A stretch of 64,000 nt of DNA from contig NZ_CP024190.1 of assembly GCF_003391395.1 (NCBI RefSeq), positions 2,108,001 through 2,172,000 on the forward strand. Direction: 5' to 3'. The notes beneath the pieces are model-generated. The model made no database searches, was not told the origin of the DNA, and saw only the letters and a program-made list of their open reading frames with translations. The DNA is from Mycobacterium marinum. GTDB lineage: Bacteria; Actinomycetota; Actinomycetes; Mycobacteriales; Mycobacteriaceae. A program made the position numbers and the translations under genes. How positions within the stretch are numbered: the stretch's first letter is position 1; each line of letters starts with the position of its first letter. Of this stretch, positions 42,804 to 51,561 are shown in pieces.

Positions 42804-45726
42804 GGGTCTCAGTCGACAAGGCGCGCAGCCGCCGGGTTGGGTGACGTGCGCCAAGCGATGGCAAATGATCCGGGGGATCAGGCAGGCGGGGTTTGACTGC
42901 GGTGGGCCTGGTTGGCCGGGTTCGCACCTGCAGCGGCCACCAGAACCAGCGCCCGAGTAGGGCGGCGATGGACGGCGTCATGAATGCGCGCACGATCAGG
43001 GTGTCGAACAGCAGGCCCAGACTGATGGTGGTGCCGACTTGGCCGATGATCCGCAGATCGCTGACGATCATCGAGGCCATGGTGATGGCGAACACCAGTC
43101 CCGCATTCGTCACCACCTTGCCGGTACCGCCGATCGCACGGATGATGCCGGTATTGAGGCCGGCGCCGATCTCCTGCTTGAACCTGGAGACCAGAAGCAG
43201 GTTGTAGTCGGATCCCACCGCCAACAGCACAATCACCGACATCGGAAGCACCAGCCAGTGCAATTTGATGCCGAAAATGTGTTGCCAGACCAATACGGAT
43301 AGGCCAAAGGAAGCGCCCAATGACAGCGCCACCGTGCCGACGATGACGGTGGCGGCGATAAGGGCTCGGGTGAGGATGAGCATGATGATGAAAATGAGGC
43401 ACAGGGAAGCGATTCCCGCGATCAGAAGATCCCATTTAGCGCCTTCGGAGAGGTCCTTGGATACGGCCCCGGTTCCGGTCAGATAAATCCTGGAGTCTTC
43501 TAATGGCGAGCCCTTCAGCGACTCCTCGGCAGCGGTGCGTATCAGGTCGATGCGGGCAATTCCTTCAGGCCTGTCGGGGTCTCCACGGTGCAAAATAATA
43601 AACCGAGCCGCATGCCCGTCGGGGGATAGAAATAGTTTCATTATGCGTTTGAAGTTCGCGTTGGTGAACACCTCGGGGGGGAGATAGAACGAGTCGTCGT
43701 TGTTCGCGGTGTCGAACGCTTTCCCCATGGCCGTCGAGTTTGCGCTCAGCTCGTCCATCTGGTCGTAGATCCCGATCATGGTGCTATGCATGGTCAGGAC
43801 GATGTCCCGTACCGTCTCCAGGGCTTCGATCTGCGGTGGGATCTGGGCGGCCGTCAGCGGCATGAGCCGGTCCATGGTTTTCACGTCGCCCAGCAGGTCG
43901 GTTAGTTCGTCGCTGATCTTGTCGACGCCGTCGAGCGCGTCGAATATCGATCGCAGCGACCAGCACATCGGGACTCCGTTGCAGTGCTTATCCCAGTAGA
44001 AATAGCTCCGGATCGGTCGCCAGAAATCATCGAAGTCCGCAATATGATCGCGCAACTCATCGGTGACATCCTTTATCTGGCCGGTGTCGATGACCGTCTG
44101 ATGCATCGTGTCCGACATTTGCATCATCAAGTCATACATGCGTTTCATCACGGTGATGGACTTGCCGATCGCATCCGCCTGTCTGAGTAGGTCGTCCATT
44201 CGGTCACGTTGATAGTTGAGATTTTGCATCTGACTGGCGTTTTGCATGCTGATCTGAAACGGGATCGACGTGTGATCCATCGGCTTTCCTTCGGGCCGGG
44301 TTATCCCCTGGACACGGGAAATCCCGGGAATCCGGAAGATTTCCTTTGCGACCTTGTCCAAGACCAGAAAGTCGGCTGGATTCCGCAGATCGTGATCCGA
44401 CTCGATCAGCAACGCCTCGGGCTTCATCCGCGACTGAGAGAAATGTCGATCCGCGGCGGCGAATCCCTGGTTGGCTGGGGTGAAGCCCGGGGTGTAGTCC
44501 CGGTTGTTGTAGCTGGTCGTGTACGCGGGCAGAGCGAGCAGACCGATCAGCGCGATTGCGATCGTGGCAGCCAGAACGGGCCCCGGCCAGCGAACCACGA
44601 CGGTGCCGATCCGTCGCCAGCCGCGAATCTTGATCATGCGTTTGGGGTCGAATACCCCGAAACGGCTGCCGATGGCAAGCACCGCCGGTCCTAACGTCAG
44701 GGCGACCACCACCGCTAGCAGCATCCCGACCGCGCAGGGGATACCTAGCGTTCGAAAGTAGGGCAGCCGGGCCAGGCTGAGGCAAGACGTCGCCCCCGCG
44801 ATCGTCAGCCCCGAGCCCGCGATGACGTGGGCGACCCCCCGGTACATCGTGTAGAACGCCGTCTCGCGGTCTTCGCCGGCCTGGCGGGCTTCCTGATAGC
44901 GCCCGATGATGAAGATCCCGTAGTCGGTGCCGGCGGCAATCGCCAGCGAAGTCAGCAGGCTCACGGCGAAGGTGGAAAGCGCAATGGCCCCGACCTGCCC
45001 GAGTAGCGCGACTACTCCACGGGCCACCGTGAATTCGGCTCCGACGGTGAGCAATAGCAGGACCACCGTGAGCGGCGAACGGTACACCAAGAGCAACATG
45101 ATGAATATGACCGCGGCGGTCGTGACGGTGATTCTCGCCAAAGACCTGTCGCCACTGTGCTGCATGTCAGCCACCAGTGCCGCTGTCCCGGTGACGTAGA
45201 CCGCGATCCCGGGCGGCGGCTTGGCGCCGTCAACGATGCTGCGGACAGCTTCGACGGATTCGTTGCCCAGCGGCTCACCCTGGTTGCCGGCCAGATTCAG
45301 CTGGACATAAGCGGCCTTGTCATCGGCACTCTGCGACCCGGAAGCGGTAAGCGGATCCCCCCAGAAATCCTGGACGTGCTGCACGTGCCTGGTATCGCCA
45401 CGCAACCTACGGACCAGATCGTCGTAGTACTTGTGGGCTTCGGTGCCGAGGGGCTGGTCGCCTTCCAGAACAATTGTCACGATGCTGTCGGAATCCGATT
45501 CCTTGAACACCGCCCCGATCCGGTGTATAGCCTGCATCGCCGGCGCGTCGCGGGGAGTCAATGACACCGAACGGTTTTCTCCAACCGATTCCAGTGAAGG
45601 CACGAAGGCTGCGATGATCGCGCAGACGGCTAGCCAAAACAGGGCGATGGGAACCGCGAATTTGTAGATCGACCTTGCCAGAATTGATGGTTCTATATCT
45701 GTGTTGTTGAGGTATTTGCCACTCAC
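42790..45726 (-). CDS. MmpL-family RND lipid transporter
   Basis: 978 aa from GTG 45726. It has the two-half RND layout: an N-terminal helix, a periplasmic loop, five to six membrane helices with GTDYGIFIIGRYQEARQ, then a long second periplasmic region (about 440-720) with a predicted helical hairpin (DELRDHIADFDDFW, SDELTDLLGDVK), then the second membrane half with VGSDYNLLLVSRFKQE. The two DY pairs in the membrane halves are the proton-relay residues of the family. The long helical insert puts it near MmpL4/MmpL5. No mmpS lies next to it. The likely cargo is a lipid made with the convergent FAAL-ACP-TE protein. Confidence 0.92.
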   Translation of the reverse strand: MSGKYLNNTDIEPSILARSIYKFAVPIALFWLAVCAIIAAFVPSLESVGENRSVSLTPRDAPAMQAIHRIGAVFKESDSDSIVTIVLEGDQPLGTEAHKYYDDLVRRLRGDTRHVQHVQDFWGDPLTASGSQSADDKAAYVQLNLAGNQGEPLGNESVEAVRSIVDGAKPPPGIAVYVTGTAALVADMQHSGDRSLARITVTTAAVIFIMLLLVYRSPLTVVLLLLTVGAEFTVARGVVALLGQVGAIALSTFAVSLLTSLAIAAGTDYGIFIIGRYQEARQAGEDRETAFYTMYRGVAHVIAGSGLTIAGATSCLSLARLPYFRTLGIPCAVGMLLAVVVALTLGPAVLAIGSRFGVFDPKRMIKIRGWRRIGTVVVRWPGPVLAATIAIALIGLLALPAYTTSYNNRDYTPGFTPANQGFAAADRHFSQSRMKPEALLIESDHDLRNPADFLVLDKVAKEIFRIPGISRVQGITRPEGKPMDHTSIPFQISMQNASQMQNLNYQRDRMDDLLRQADAIGKSITVMKRMYDLMMQMSDTMHQTVIDTGQIKDVTDELRDHIADFDDFWRPIRSYFYWDKHCNGVPMCWSLRSIFDALDGVDKISDELTDLLGDVKTMDRLMPLTAAQIPPQIEALETVRDIVLTMHSTMIGIYDQMDELSANSTAMGKAFDTANNDDSFYLPPEVFTNANFKRIMKLFLSPDGHAARFIILHRGDPDRPEGIARIDLIRTAAEESLKGSPLEDSRIYLTGTGAVSKDLSEGAKWDLLIAGIASLCLIFIIMLILTRALIAATVIVGTVALSLGASFGLSVLVWQHIFGIKLHWLVLPMSVIVLLAVGSDYNLLLVSRFKQEIGAGLNTGIIRAIGGTGKVVTNAGLVFAITMASMIVSDLRIIGQVGTTISLGLLFDTLIVRAFMTPSIAALLGRWFWWPLQVRTRPTRPTAVKPRLPDPPDHLPSLGARHPTRRLRALSTETLSPG

Positions 45727-46351
45727 GCGTGCTTCGCTAGATCGATTGTGTCAAAGATGGTGCGATGAGTACCCCCTGTCGCCCATCTCTTATTGCCTGA
45801 TGTGAATCGACAGTCGATGTCGGATTCCTTCGTCGCGATGTTTGTCGTCAACGCCGCCCCATCCGTCGTGCTACGAACCGTTGGTGCAGCGTACTTCGTG
45901 GCCGAGCGGGTTGTCAGTATTTTGTGAAAGTCGCGGCGGGAAGCGGGTGCTGGCAATGTTGGTCGACAGCTATTTTTCGCCCCGGACCGGGCCAGGTGAG
46001 TGCAGCTTTCATGACGGGGCAGGGCATTCAACGATGTCGCGCTAGTGCTGGCCGAAATCCGTGCGACGACGCGCAGCTCCACCCTCCGAAGGCCTGATGT
46101 ACGGCCCGACTTACCGCAGCTTGATGGCATGATGTGTCGGGCGGTGGTGGGCGCCGGAAACCGATTTCGGGCAGCGATTCTGCGGCGGAGGTTGCGACCC
46201 ATGAAGCGCTGACCGCTACTCCTCCTGGTCGGGCCGTCCTGCCGGGGTTCGTCATCGAAGGATGATCCCATTTATGCACGCCAGAAGCTGAATAAACGCG
46301 GGCTCGAACCAAGCTGGTTTGCAATCGGAAGTGACGCCCTGCCCGGGATCC

Positions 46352-46403
46352 TCGAATTAGATTCTTGAATTATATTCTCGAATTACGTTCTTGAATTTGA
46401 TTC
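46352..46403. repeat. Four tandem 13-bp units with GAAT-N3-ATTC dyads
   Basis: Units TCGAATTAGATTC, TTGAATTATATTC, TCGAATTACGTTC and TTGAATTTGATTC follow without gap. Each contains GAAT-N3-ATTC, perfect in units 1, 2 and 4 and with one change in unit 3. This is an AT-rich, phased series in a GC-rich genome, like an operator or iteron array. Confidence 0.75.
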
Positions 46404-46501
46404 TAGTATTGGGGCACTATCCTCGGTATTGCCGGACGAGAATCGGCTCGCTGAGCATGTTCGATTCTACGCTTGATGGCGAGGTTGGATGTCGATATCT
46501 G

Positions 46502-46515
46502 TCAACAATTGTTGA
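46502..46515. promoter_or_regulatory. 14-bp perfect palindrome
   Basis: TCAACAATTGTTGA is perfectly self-complementary and lies 373 bases ahead of the MFS gene. A partial match (GTTGTTGTCAATT) occurs at about 46565-46577. It could be a site for a dimeric repressor (TetR or MarR type), but no regulator gene is adjacent. Confidence 0.4.
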
Positions 46516-46887
46516 GTTTGCTGGTGACTCACACAGTGGTTGCTTTCGAGCGGCGGTCGGCAAGTTGTTGTCAATTTGTCCGATTTGCATAGCAGCGTCT
46601 TTCTGGGGGGTAGAGTCACGGGCTGGACTTGCCGGCGCATCATCGACGTTGGCTTCCGTTCGGGGAAATATTCGGTTGGGACGTGCGCGAATATCGCAGC
46701 TGTTTCAGATCGAGCCGCGGCGCAGGTATTCATCGGTTCTCGCCGATGCTCACCGAGTGACTGAAAGGGTCGCAGCGATGTCATTGCTGGTGATGGCCGC
46801 CTGGGTGCTGCATCGGGCTGGCCCGGCCGGGCCCGTTACGGCCACCGCGGCCCGCGCTGCTGGTGGTGGCCGGGTCGAAGTAGCGCC

Positions 46888-48417
46888 ATGACGCGGGGGG
46901 AGACGCAGCGAGCCGTGCCGGCAAGTCCGGGCATCCACTGCAATGCTGCGCCCGTCCAAACCCACCGCGACACGCTATGGGCGATCGCCATTGGCATCTT
47001 CATGACCTCGGTGGACGACACCGTCGTGTACGTCGCCAACCCGAGCATCATGGCCGGGCTGAACACCAGCTATCACATGGTGATCTGGGTGACCAGCGGC
47101 TACGTGTTGGCCTATACGGTGCCGTCGCTGGTCGCTGGTCGACTTGGTGACCGGTTCGGCGTCAAGAACCTCTACCTGGCCGGATTGGCGGTGTTCACCG
47201 TCAGCTCATTGTGGTGTGGCGTGTCGGGCACCATCGAAATATTGATAGCGGCTCGGGTGGCCCAAGGCATCGGCGCCGCGTTGCTCTACACACAGACGTT
47301 CACCATCGTCACCCGGGCTTTCCCGCCGGAACGTCGCGGAGCGGCGGCGACCGTTTGGGCTGCGGCCGCCGGCTTCGGCAATCTGGTCGGTCCGCTGCTC
47401 GGCGGCGCGCTGGTCGACACCCTTGGGTGGCAGTGGATCTTTTTCGTCAATGTCCCCGTCGGCATCGTCGGATTGGTGCTGGCCGTGCGGTTTGTGCCCG
47501 CACTGCCGACGCACACGCGCCGGTTCGACCTGATCGGTGTGGGGCTATCCGGACTCGGCTTGCTCCTCATTGTCTTCGGGCTGCAGCAGGGCCACGCGGC
47601 CGGCTGGTCGCCATGGATCTGGGCGATGATCGTCGTGGGCGTCGGGTTTGTGACCGTATTTGTCTACTGGCAATCGGTGAACACCAGCGAGCCACTGATC
47701 CCGCTGCGGATCTTCGGCGATCGCAACTTCGCCCTGTGCAGCTTCGGTGTGGCGGTGATCGCGTTCGTGGCGGCGGCGATGATGCTGCCTGGCGTGTTCT
47801 ATATGCAGACGGTGCGGGGCTTGTCGCCGACTCGTACGGCGCTGCTGATGGCGCCGCTGCCCATTGTCGTCGGCTTGTTGACCCCGTTCATCGGCAAGAT
47901 CCTGGATCGGGCACACCCGCGGGCGGTGGCCGGTTTCGGCTTCTCAGTGGTGGCCATCTCGCTGATCTGGTTCTCGATCGAGATGGCCCCGGCAACCCCG
48001 GTTTGGCGGTTAGCAGTGCCGATCGCTTTCCTTGGCGTTGGAATGGTGTTCGCCTGGCCTGTGTTGACGGTTACCGCCACCCGTGACCTGCCGGCAGAGC
48101 TGGTCGGTGCGAGTTCAGGGGTGTACAACGCGGCTCGGGCGTTGGGCGCCACGCTCGGCAGCGCCGGGATGGCCGCGTTGATGACATCACGCATTGCCGC
48201 CCAGGCCCCGGCCATCCACGACGACGCGCATACCTCCGCGGCGGCGGCAACCGAAGGCGTCGCCCTGCAGCTGCCCGAGTTTGCGCGTGAGCCGTTCTCG
48301 GCCGCGATGTCGCAGTCACTGCTGTTGCCCGCGTTGATCGCACTGCTCGGCGTCGGCGCCGCCTTGCTCATGTCCGACTTGCGCGCGCCGCGGTCAACCC
48401 TTGCGCAAGGGCTTTGA
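46888..48417 (+). CDS. MFS transporter, DHA2 family (14 membrane segments)
   Basis: 509 aa. The first segment IGIFMTSVDDTVVYVANPSI is typical of DHA2 drug:proton antiporters (motif D1). Motif A follows in VAGRLGDRFGVKNLYL, and motif C in GFGNLVGPLLGGALVDTLGWQWIFFVNVP. The middle and end contain further helices, giving 14. It probably exports a small molecule or lipid; the exact cargo cannot be read. Plus strand, facing the alpha/beta hydrolase gene, whose stop it overlaps convergently. Confidence 0.88.
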   Translation: MTRGETQRAVPASPGIHCNAAPVQTHRDTLWAIAIGIFMTSVDDTVVYVANPSIMAGLNTSYHMVIWVTSGYVLAYTVPSLVAGRLGDRFGVKNLYLAGLAVFTVSSLWCGVSGTIEILIAARVAQGIGAALLYTQTFTIVTRAFPPERRGAAATVWAAAAGFGNLVGPLLGGALVDTLGWQWIFFVNVPVGIVGLVLAVRFVPALPTHTRRFDLIGVGLSGLGLLLIVFGLQQGHAAGWSPWIWAMIVVGVGFVTVFVYWQSVNTSEPLIPLRIFGDRNFALCSFGVAVIAFVAAAMMLPGVFYMQTVRGLSPTRTALLMAPLPIVVGLLTPFIGKILDRAHPRAVAGFGFSVVAISLIWFSIEMAPATPVWRLAVPIAFLGVGMVFAWPVLTVTATRDLPAELVGASSGVYNAARALGATLGSAGMAALMTSRIAAQAPAIHDDAHTSAAAATEGVALQLPEFAREPFSAAMSQSLLLPALIALLGVGAALLMSDLRAPRSTLAQGL

Positions 48418-49416
48418 TGGGTCGGCGTCGATAGTCTCGAGGTAGTGGTCCAGCCAGCGGTCCAGCTGACGATAAGCGGTCAGTCGAGGTTGTGGCAGGG
48501 ACAAGAACACATCGTGTTTGGCGTCCGGCACCGGAATGACGGTGCTGCGGTTCCCGATGCAGCCGGCCCAGCGGGCGATTTGTGTGACGTCGAGAACCGC
48601 GTCGCCGCGTTCCACGGCGGTCGGGTCGGCGCTGTCGGGCACGCTGTGGTCCGAACGCAGGATCAGATTGGGCACGCCGACGTCCAGCCCCCGATGCAGC
48701 CGCGCCTGGCCGCGGCGTATGGCACTGAACCAGCCGGCGGTGACGGGAAAGCCGCCCAGCGGTTTCCACTGCAGGTTGAAGTCGAACTCGCCGTGGTAGT
48801 CCCGGTGCAGGCCGGAGCCGTAGCCGGGCTCACCTCGCGCTCGGAGCACCCACATGGGGCGCACCCGCGATACCGCGCCGATCGCGGCGGAAATCACGCC
48901 CAGGCGCAGGACCGCCGCGCCCTGCAGGTCCAGCCACGGGCTGTTGAGCACCAGGCCGCCGACGCCCCCGTACGCACCCAGCCGGCGCCGACGCAGCCGG
49001 TCCAGCCATAGCGACACGATGAGCCCGCCGGCCGAATGCCCGTAGACGAGGACCTTGGCGGCACCTGCCGAGCCGGTGTGCTCGCCGATGACCGCCAAGG
49101 CGCGCTGCAGTTCGACGTCGTATTGCGCCAGGTCGGTGGTGAAGTGCGGGGTTTGGCCAGGCCGGTGCGAGCGGCCGCACTTTTGCAGATCCAGCGCGTA
49201 AAAGGCGAAGCCGCGGTCGGCGAAGTGGTCGGCCAGAGCGGTATTGAAGAAGTAGTCGGTGAAGCCGTGCACCGCCAGAACCGCGTGTGCCGAGGGCGCG
49301 GCGTTCGCCCGGCGGACCAGGGTCGCGACGATGTCGCCCTCGTCGACGGGATCGGGTCCGAGCGGGATCGTGTACTGCTCATAGCCAGGCAGTACATCGG
49401 GTACCCAGCCGCTCAC
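48394..49416 (-). CDS. Alpha/beta hydrolase (Rv2854-like)
   Basis: 340 aa. The alpha/beta hydrolase fold of the serine hydrolase/lysophospholipase type: AVLAVHGFTDYFFN (oxyanion region), VYGHSAGGLIVSLW (GHSAG, nucleophile), SDHSVPDSAD (Asp region) and PDAKHDVFLSLP (His). There is no signal peptide. The M. tuberculosis homologue Rv2854 lies beside mtr and PE_PGRS48; here it is next to mqo but separated from mtr by the FAAL/MmpL/MFS genes. Convergent overlap of 24 bases with the MFS gene. Confidence 0.87.
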   Translation of the reverse strand: MSGWVPDVLPGYEQYTIPLGPDPVDEGDIVATLVRRANAAPSAHAVLAVHGFTDYFFNTALADHFADRGFAFYALDLQKCGRSHRPGQTPHFTTDLAQYDVELQRALAVIGEHTGSAGAAKVLVYGHSAGGLIVSLWLDRLRRRRLGAYGGVGGLVLNSPWLDLQGAAVLRLGVISAAIGAVSRVRPMWVLRARGEPGYGSGLHRDYHGEFDFNLQWKPLGGFPVTAGWFSAIRRGQARLHRGLDVGVPNLILRSDHSVPDSADPTAVERGDAVLDVTQIARWAGCIGNRSTVIPVPDAKHDVFLSLPQPRLTAYRQLDRWLDHYLETIDADPSKPLRKG

Positions 49417-49612
49417 GAGGTCAGCTTAGAGGCGATCACCGAAGCGCGGGCGACTAGGTGGGGCAGCGGCGTTTGCTGGTCTGCGCCGTCGCAATTGCGG
49501 CTTGCGCCCCGAGGTCTGCCGGCTCGACGGCAGCGGTTTGGGTGGGGCCCATACCCGGCGGGATAACCTGAGGACCTGCACAACCGCGCGAACACGAAGG
49601 ACCAACGATCCG

Positions 49613-51094
49613 GTGTCAGAGTCAGCCAGAACCGACGTCGTGCTGGTGGGCGCGGGCATCATGAGCGCCACGCTGGGCGCGATGCTGCGACGACTGGAAC
49701 CGGACTGGTCGATCACCCTCATCGAGCGCCTGGACGCCGTCGCAGCAGAAAGCAGTGGCCCCTGGAACAATGCCGGCACCGGGCACTCCGCGCTGTGCGA
49801 GTTGAACTACACGCCACAGCGACCCGACGGTTCCATAGACATTTCCAAAGCGGTGCGGATCAACGAGGAATTTCAGGTCACCCGCCAGTTTTGGGCGTAC
49901 GCGGCGGAGAACGGCATCCTCAACGACGTGCGCAGCTTCCTCAACCCACTCCCGCACGTGAGCTTTGTGCACGGTGCCGAGCGGGTCGACCAGCTGCGGC
50001 GGCGTCGCGACGCGCTGGCCGGCAACCCGTTGTTCGCCGGCGCCGAGTGGATCGACGACCCGGACGAGTTCGCTCGCCGACTGCCTTTGATGGCCGCCAA
50101 ACGTGTTTTCTCCGAACCGATTGCGCTCAACTGGGCCGCTGACGGTACCGACGTTGATTTCGGCGCACTGTCTCGACAGCTCGTTGGCTATTGTGTGCGC
50201 AACGGCGCGGTGGCCCTGTTCGGTCAGGAGGTCCGCAATCTGGTTCGACAGCCCGACGGTGGTTGGATGCTGACCGTGGTCAACCGTCGCACCGGCGAAA
50301 AGCGCAAGCTGAAAACCAAATTCGTGTTTGTCGGTGCGGGGGGCAACGCGCTGTCGTTGCTGCAGCGGTCGGGCATCAAGGAAATCAACGGTTTTGCCGG
50401 CTTTCCCATCGGCGGCCGGTTCTTGCGTACCGCGAACCCGGCGCTCACCGCGGCACACCGGGCCAAGGTGTACGGCGTTCCGGCGCCGGGGGCCCCGCCG
50501 CTGGGTGCGCTGCACCTGGACCTGAGGTATGTCAACGGTAAGTCCTGGCTGATGTTCGGGCCGTTCGCCGGATGGTCGCCGAAGTTCTTGAAGCGCGGCC
50601 ACTTGCGCGACCTACCTGGTTCGATCAAGCCCAACAACATACTGTCCATGGTTGGCGTCGGTGTCACTCAAGTGACACTGTTGAACTACCTGATCGGCCA
50701 GCTGCGTCTCTCCGAGCCCGACCGAGTCGCGGTGCTGCGCGAGTTTGTTCCCAGTGCAGCGGATTCGGACTGGGAATTGATTGTGGCAGGTCAGCGAGTG
50801 CAGGTGATCCGTCGGGACAAGCGCAAAGGTGGTGTGCTCGAATTCGGTACCACGGTGGTCGGCGAGGCCGACGGCAGTATTGCGGGACTACTTGGGGGGT
50901 CGCCCGGGGCCTCGACGGCGGTGCCGATAATGCTTGAGGTGTTACAGCGATGCTTTACCCATCGGTACCAGTCCTGGCTGCCAGCACTCAAAGAGATGGT
51001 GCCGTCGTTGGGGGCGAACTTGTCTGAAGAGCCGGTTTTGTACGACGAGGTGCGGTCCTGGAGCAGCAGGGCGCTGCAGCTGGATGCGTCATGA
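49613..51094 (+). CDS. mqo: Malate:quinone oxidoreductase
   Basis: 493 aa from GTG 49613 (SESARTDVVLVGAGIM), the same length as the M. tuberculosis enzyme; the frame extends to 49502 but that part is not conserved. FAD-binding GAGIMSATLGAMLRRLEP and SGPWNNAGTGHSA near the N-terminus, FVGAGGNALSLLQRSG, and GGSPGASTAVPIMLEVL at the C-terminus are Mqo family motifs. It oxidises malate and passes electrons to menaquinone, on the cytosolic face of the membrane. Confidence 0.95.
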   Translation: MSESARTDVVLVGAGIMSATLGAMLRRLEPDWSITLIERLDAVAAESSGPWNNAGTGHSALCELNYTPQRPDGSIDISKAVRINEEFQVTRQFWAYAAENGILNDVRSFLNPLPHVSFVHGAERVDQLRRRRDALAGNPLFAGAEWIDDPDEFARRLPLMAAKRVFSEPIALNWAADGTDVDFGALSRQLVGYCVRNGAVALFGQEVRNLVRQPDGGWMLTVVNRRTGEKRKLKTKFVFVGAGGNALSLLQRSGIKEINGFAGFPIGGRFLRTANPALTAAHRAKVYGVPAPGAPPLGALHLDLRYVNGKSWLMFGPFAGWSPKFLKRGHLRDLPGSIKPNNILSMVGVGVTQVTLLNYLIGQLRLSEPDRVAVLREFVPSAADSDWELIVAGQRVQVIRRDKRKGGVLEFGTTVVGEADGSIAGLLGGSPGASTAVPIMLEVLQRCFTHRYQSWLPALKEMVPSLGANLSEEPVLYDEVRSWSSRALQLDAS

Positions 51095-51561
51095 GCGAAG
51101 CGCTGCGCCGTGTCTGGGCCAAAGACCTTGACGTACCAACCCTTTACGAATTGCTCAAGTTGCGGGTCGAGGTGTTCGTGGTCGAGCAGGCCTGCCCCTA
51201 TCCGGAGCTGGACGGCCGTGATCTGCTCGCCGAGACCCGCCACTTCTGGCTGGAAACCGCCGATGGCGAAGTGATTTGCACGTTGCGGTTGATGGAGGAA
51301 CACGCCGGGGGCGAGAAGGTGTTCCGGCTTGGCCGGCTGTGTACGAAACGTCAGGCCCGCGGGCACGGGCACTCCACCCGGCTGCTGCGGGCAGCCCTGG
51401 CCGAGGTTGGCGACTACCCGTGCCGGATCGACGCGCAGGTCTACCTGGCCGAAATGTATGCGCGGCACGGATTCGTTCGTGACGGGGACGATTTCATCGA
51501 CGACGGTATTCCGCACCTGCCCATGTTGCGGCCCGCGCACGGTCCCGCGGCGCAGTCATGA
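51091..51561 (+). CDS. GNAT N-acetyltransferase (Rv2851c-like, ElaA family)
   Basis: 156 aa of the ElaA type: LYELLKLRVEVFVVEQACPYPELDGRDL in the N-terminal half, then LGRLCTKRQARGHGHSTRLLRA (acetyl-CoA loop) and AQVYLAEMYARHGFVRDGDDFIDDGIPHLPML. It overlaps mqo (ATGA) and is overlapped by the chelatase gene (ATGA), so all three are cotranscribed. Substrate unknown. Confidence 0.9.
   Translation: MSEALRRVWAKDLDVPTLYELLKLRVEVFVVEQACPYPELDGRDLLAETRHFWLETADGEVICTLRLMEEHAGGEKVFRLGRLCTKRQARGHGHSTRLLRAALAEVGDYPCRIDAQVYLAEMYARHGFVRDGDDFIDDGIPHLPMLRPAHGPAAQS

Larger units (their letters stand above)
45727..46887. other. 1.16-kb intergenic region between mmpL and the MFS gene
   Basis: No convincing gene. 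Frames on both strands (for example 45727-46271 on the minus strand and 46391-46891 on the plus strand) have no recognisable content, and no mmpS is seen. Base composition is lower in GC than the genes nearby. Two structured elements are present: the 13-bp tandem dyads at 46352-46403 and a 14-bp palindrome at 46502-46515. These could be control sites for mmpL or for the MFS gene. Confidence 0.55.

Noticed and set aside
45727..46271. Possible mmpS or small gene directly upstream of mmpL on the minus strand (182 codons, overlapping by 4 bases)
   Set aside because: The translation has no membrane helix or MmpS motif and is rich in Arg/Ser/Thr typical of a random frame.
46391..46891. 166-codon frame overlapping the MFS start by 4 bases
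   Set aside because: It runs through the AT-rich dyad array and palindrome and has no recognisable domain; the ATGA overlap alone is weak evidence.
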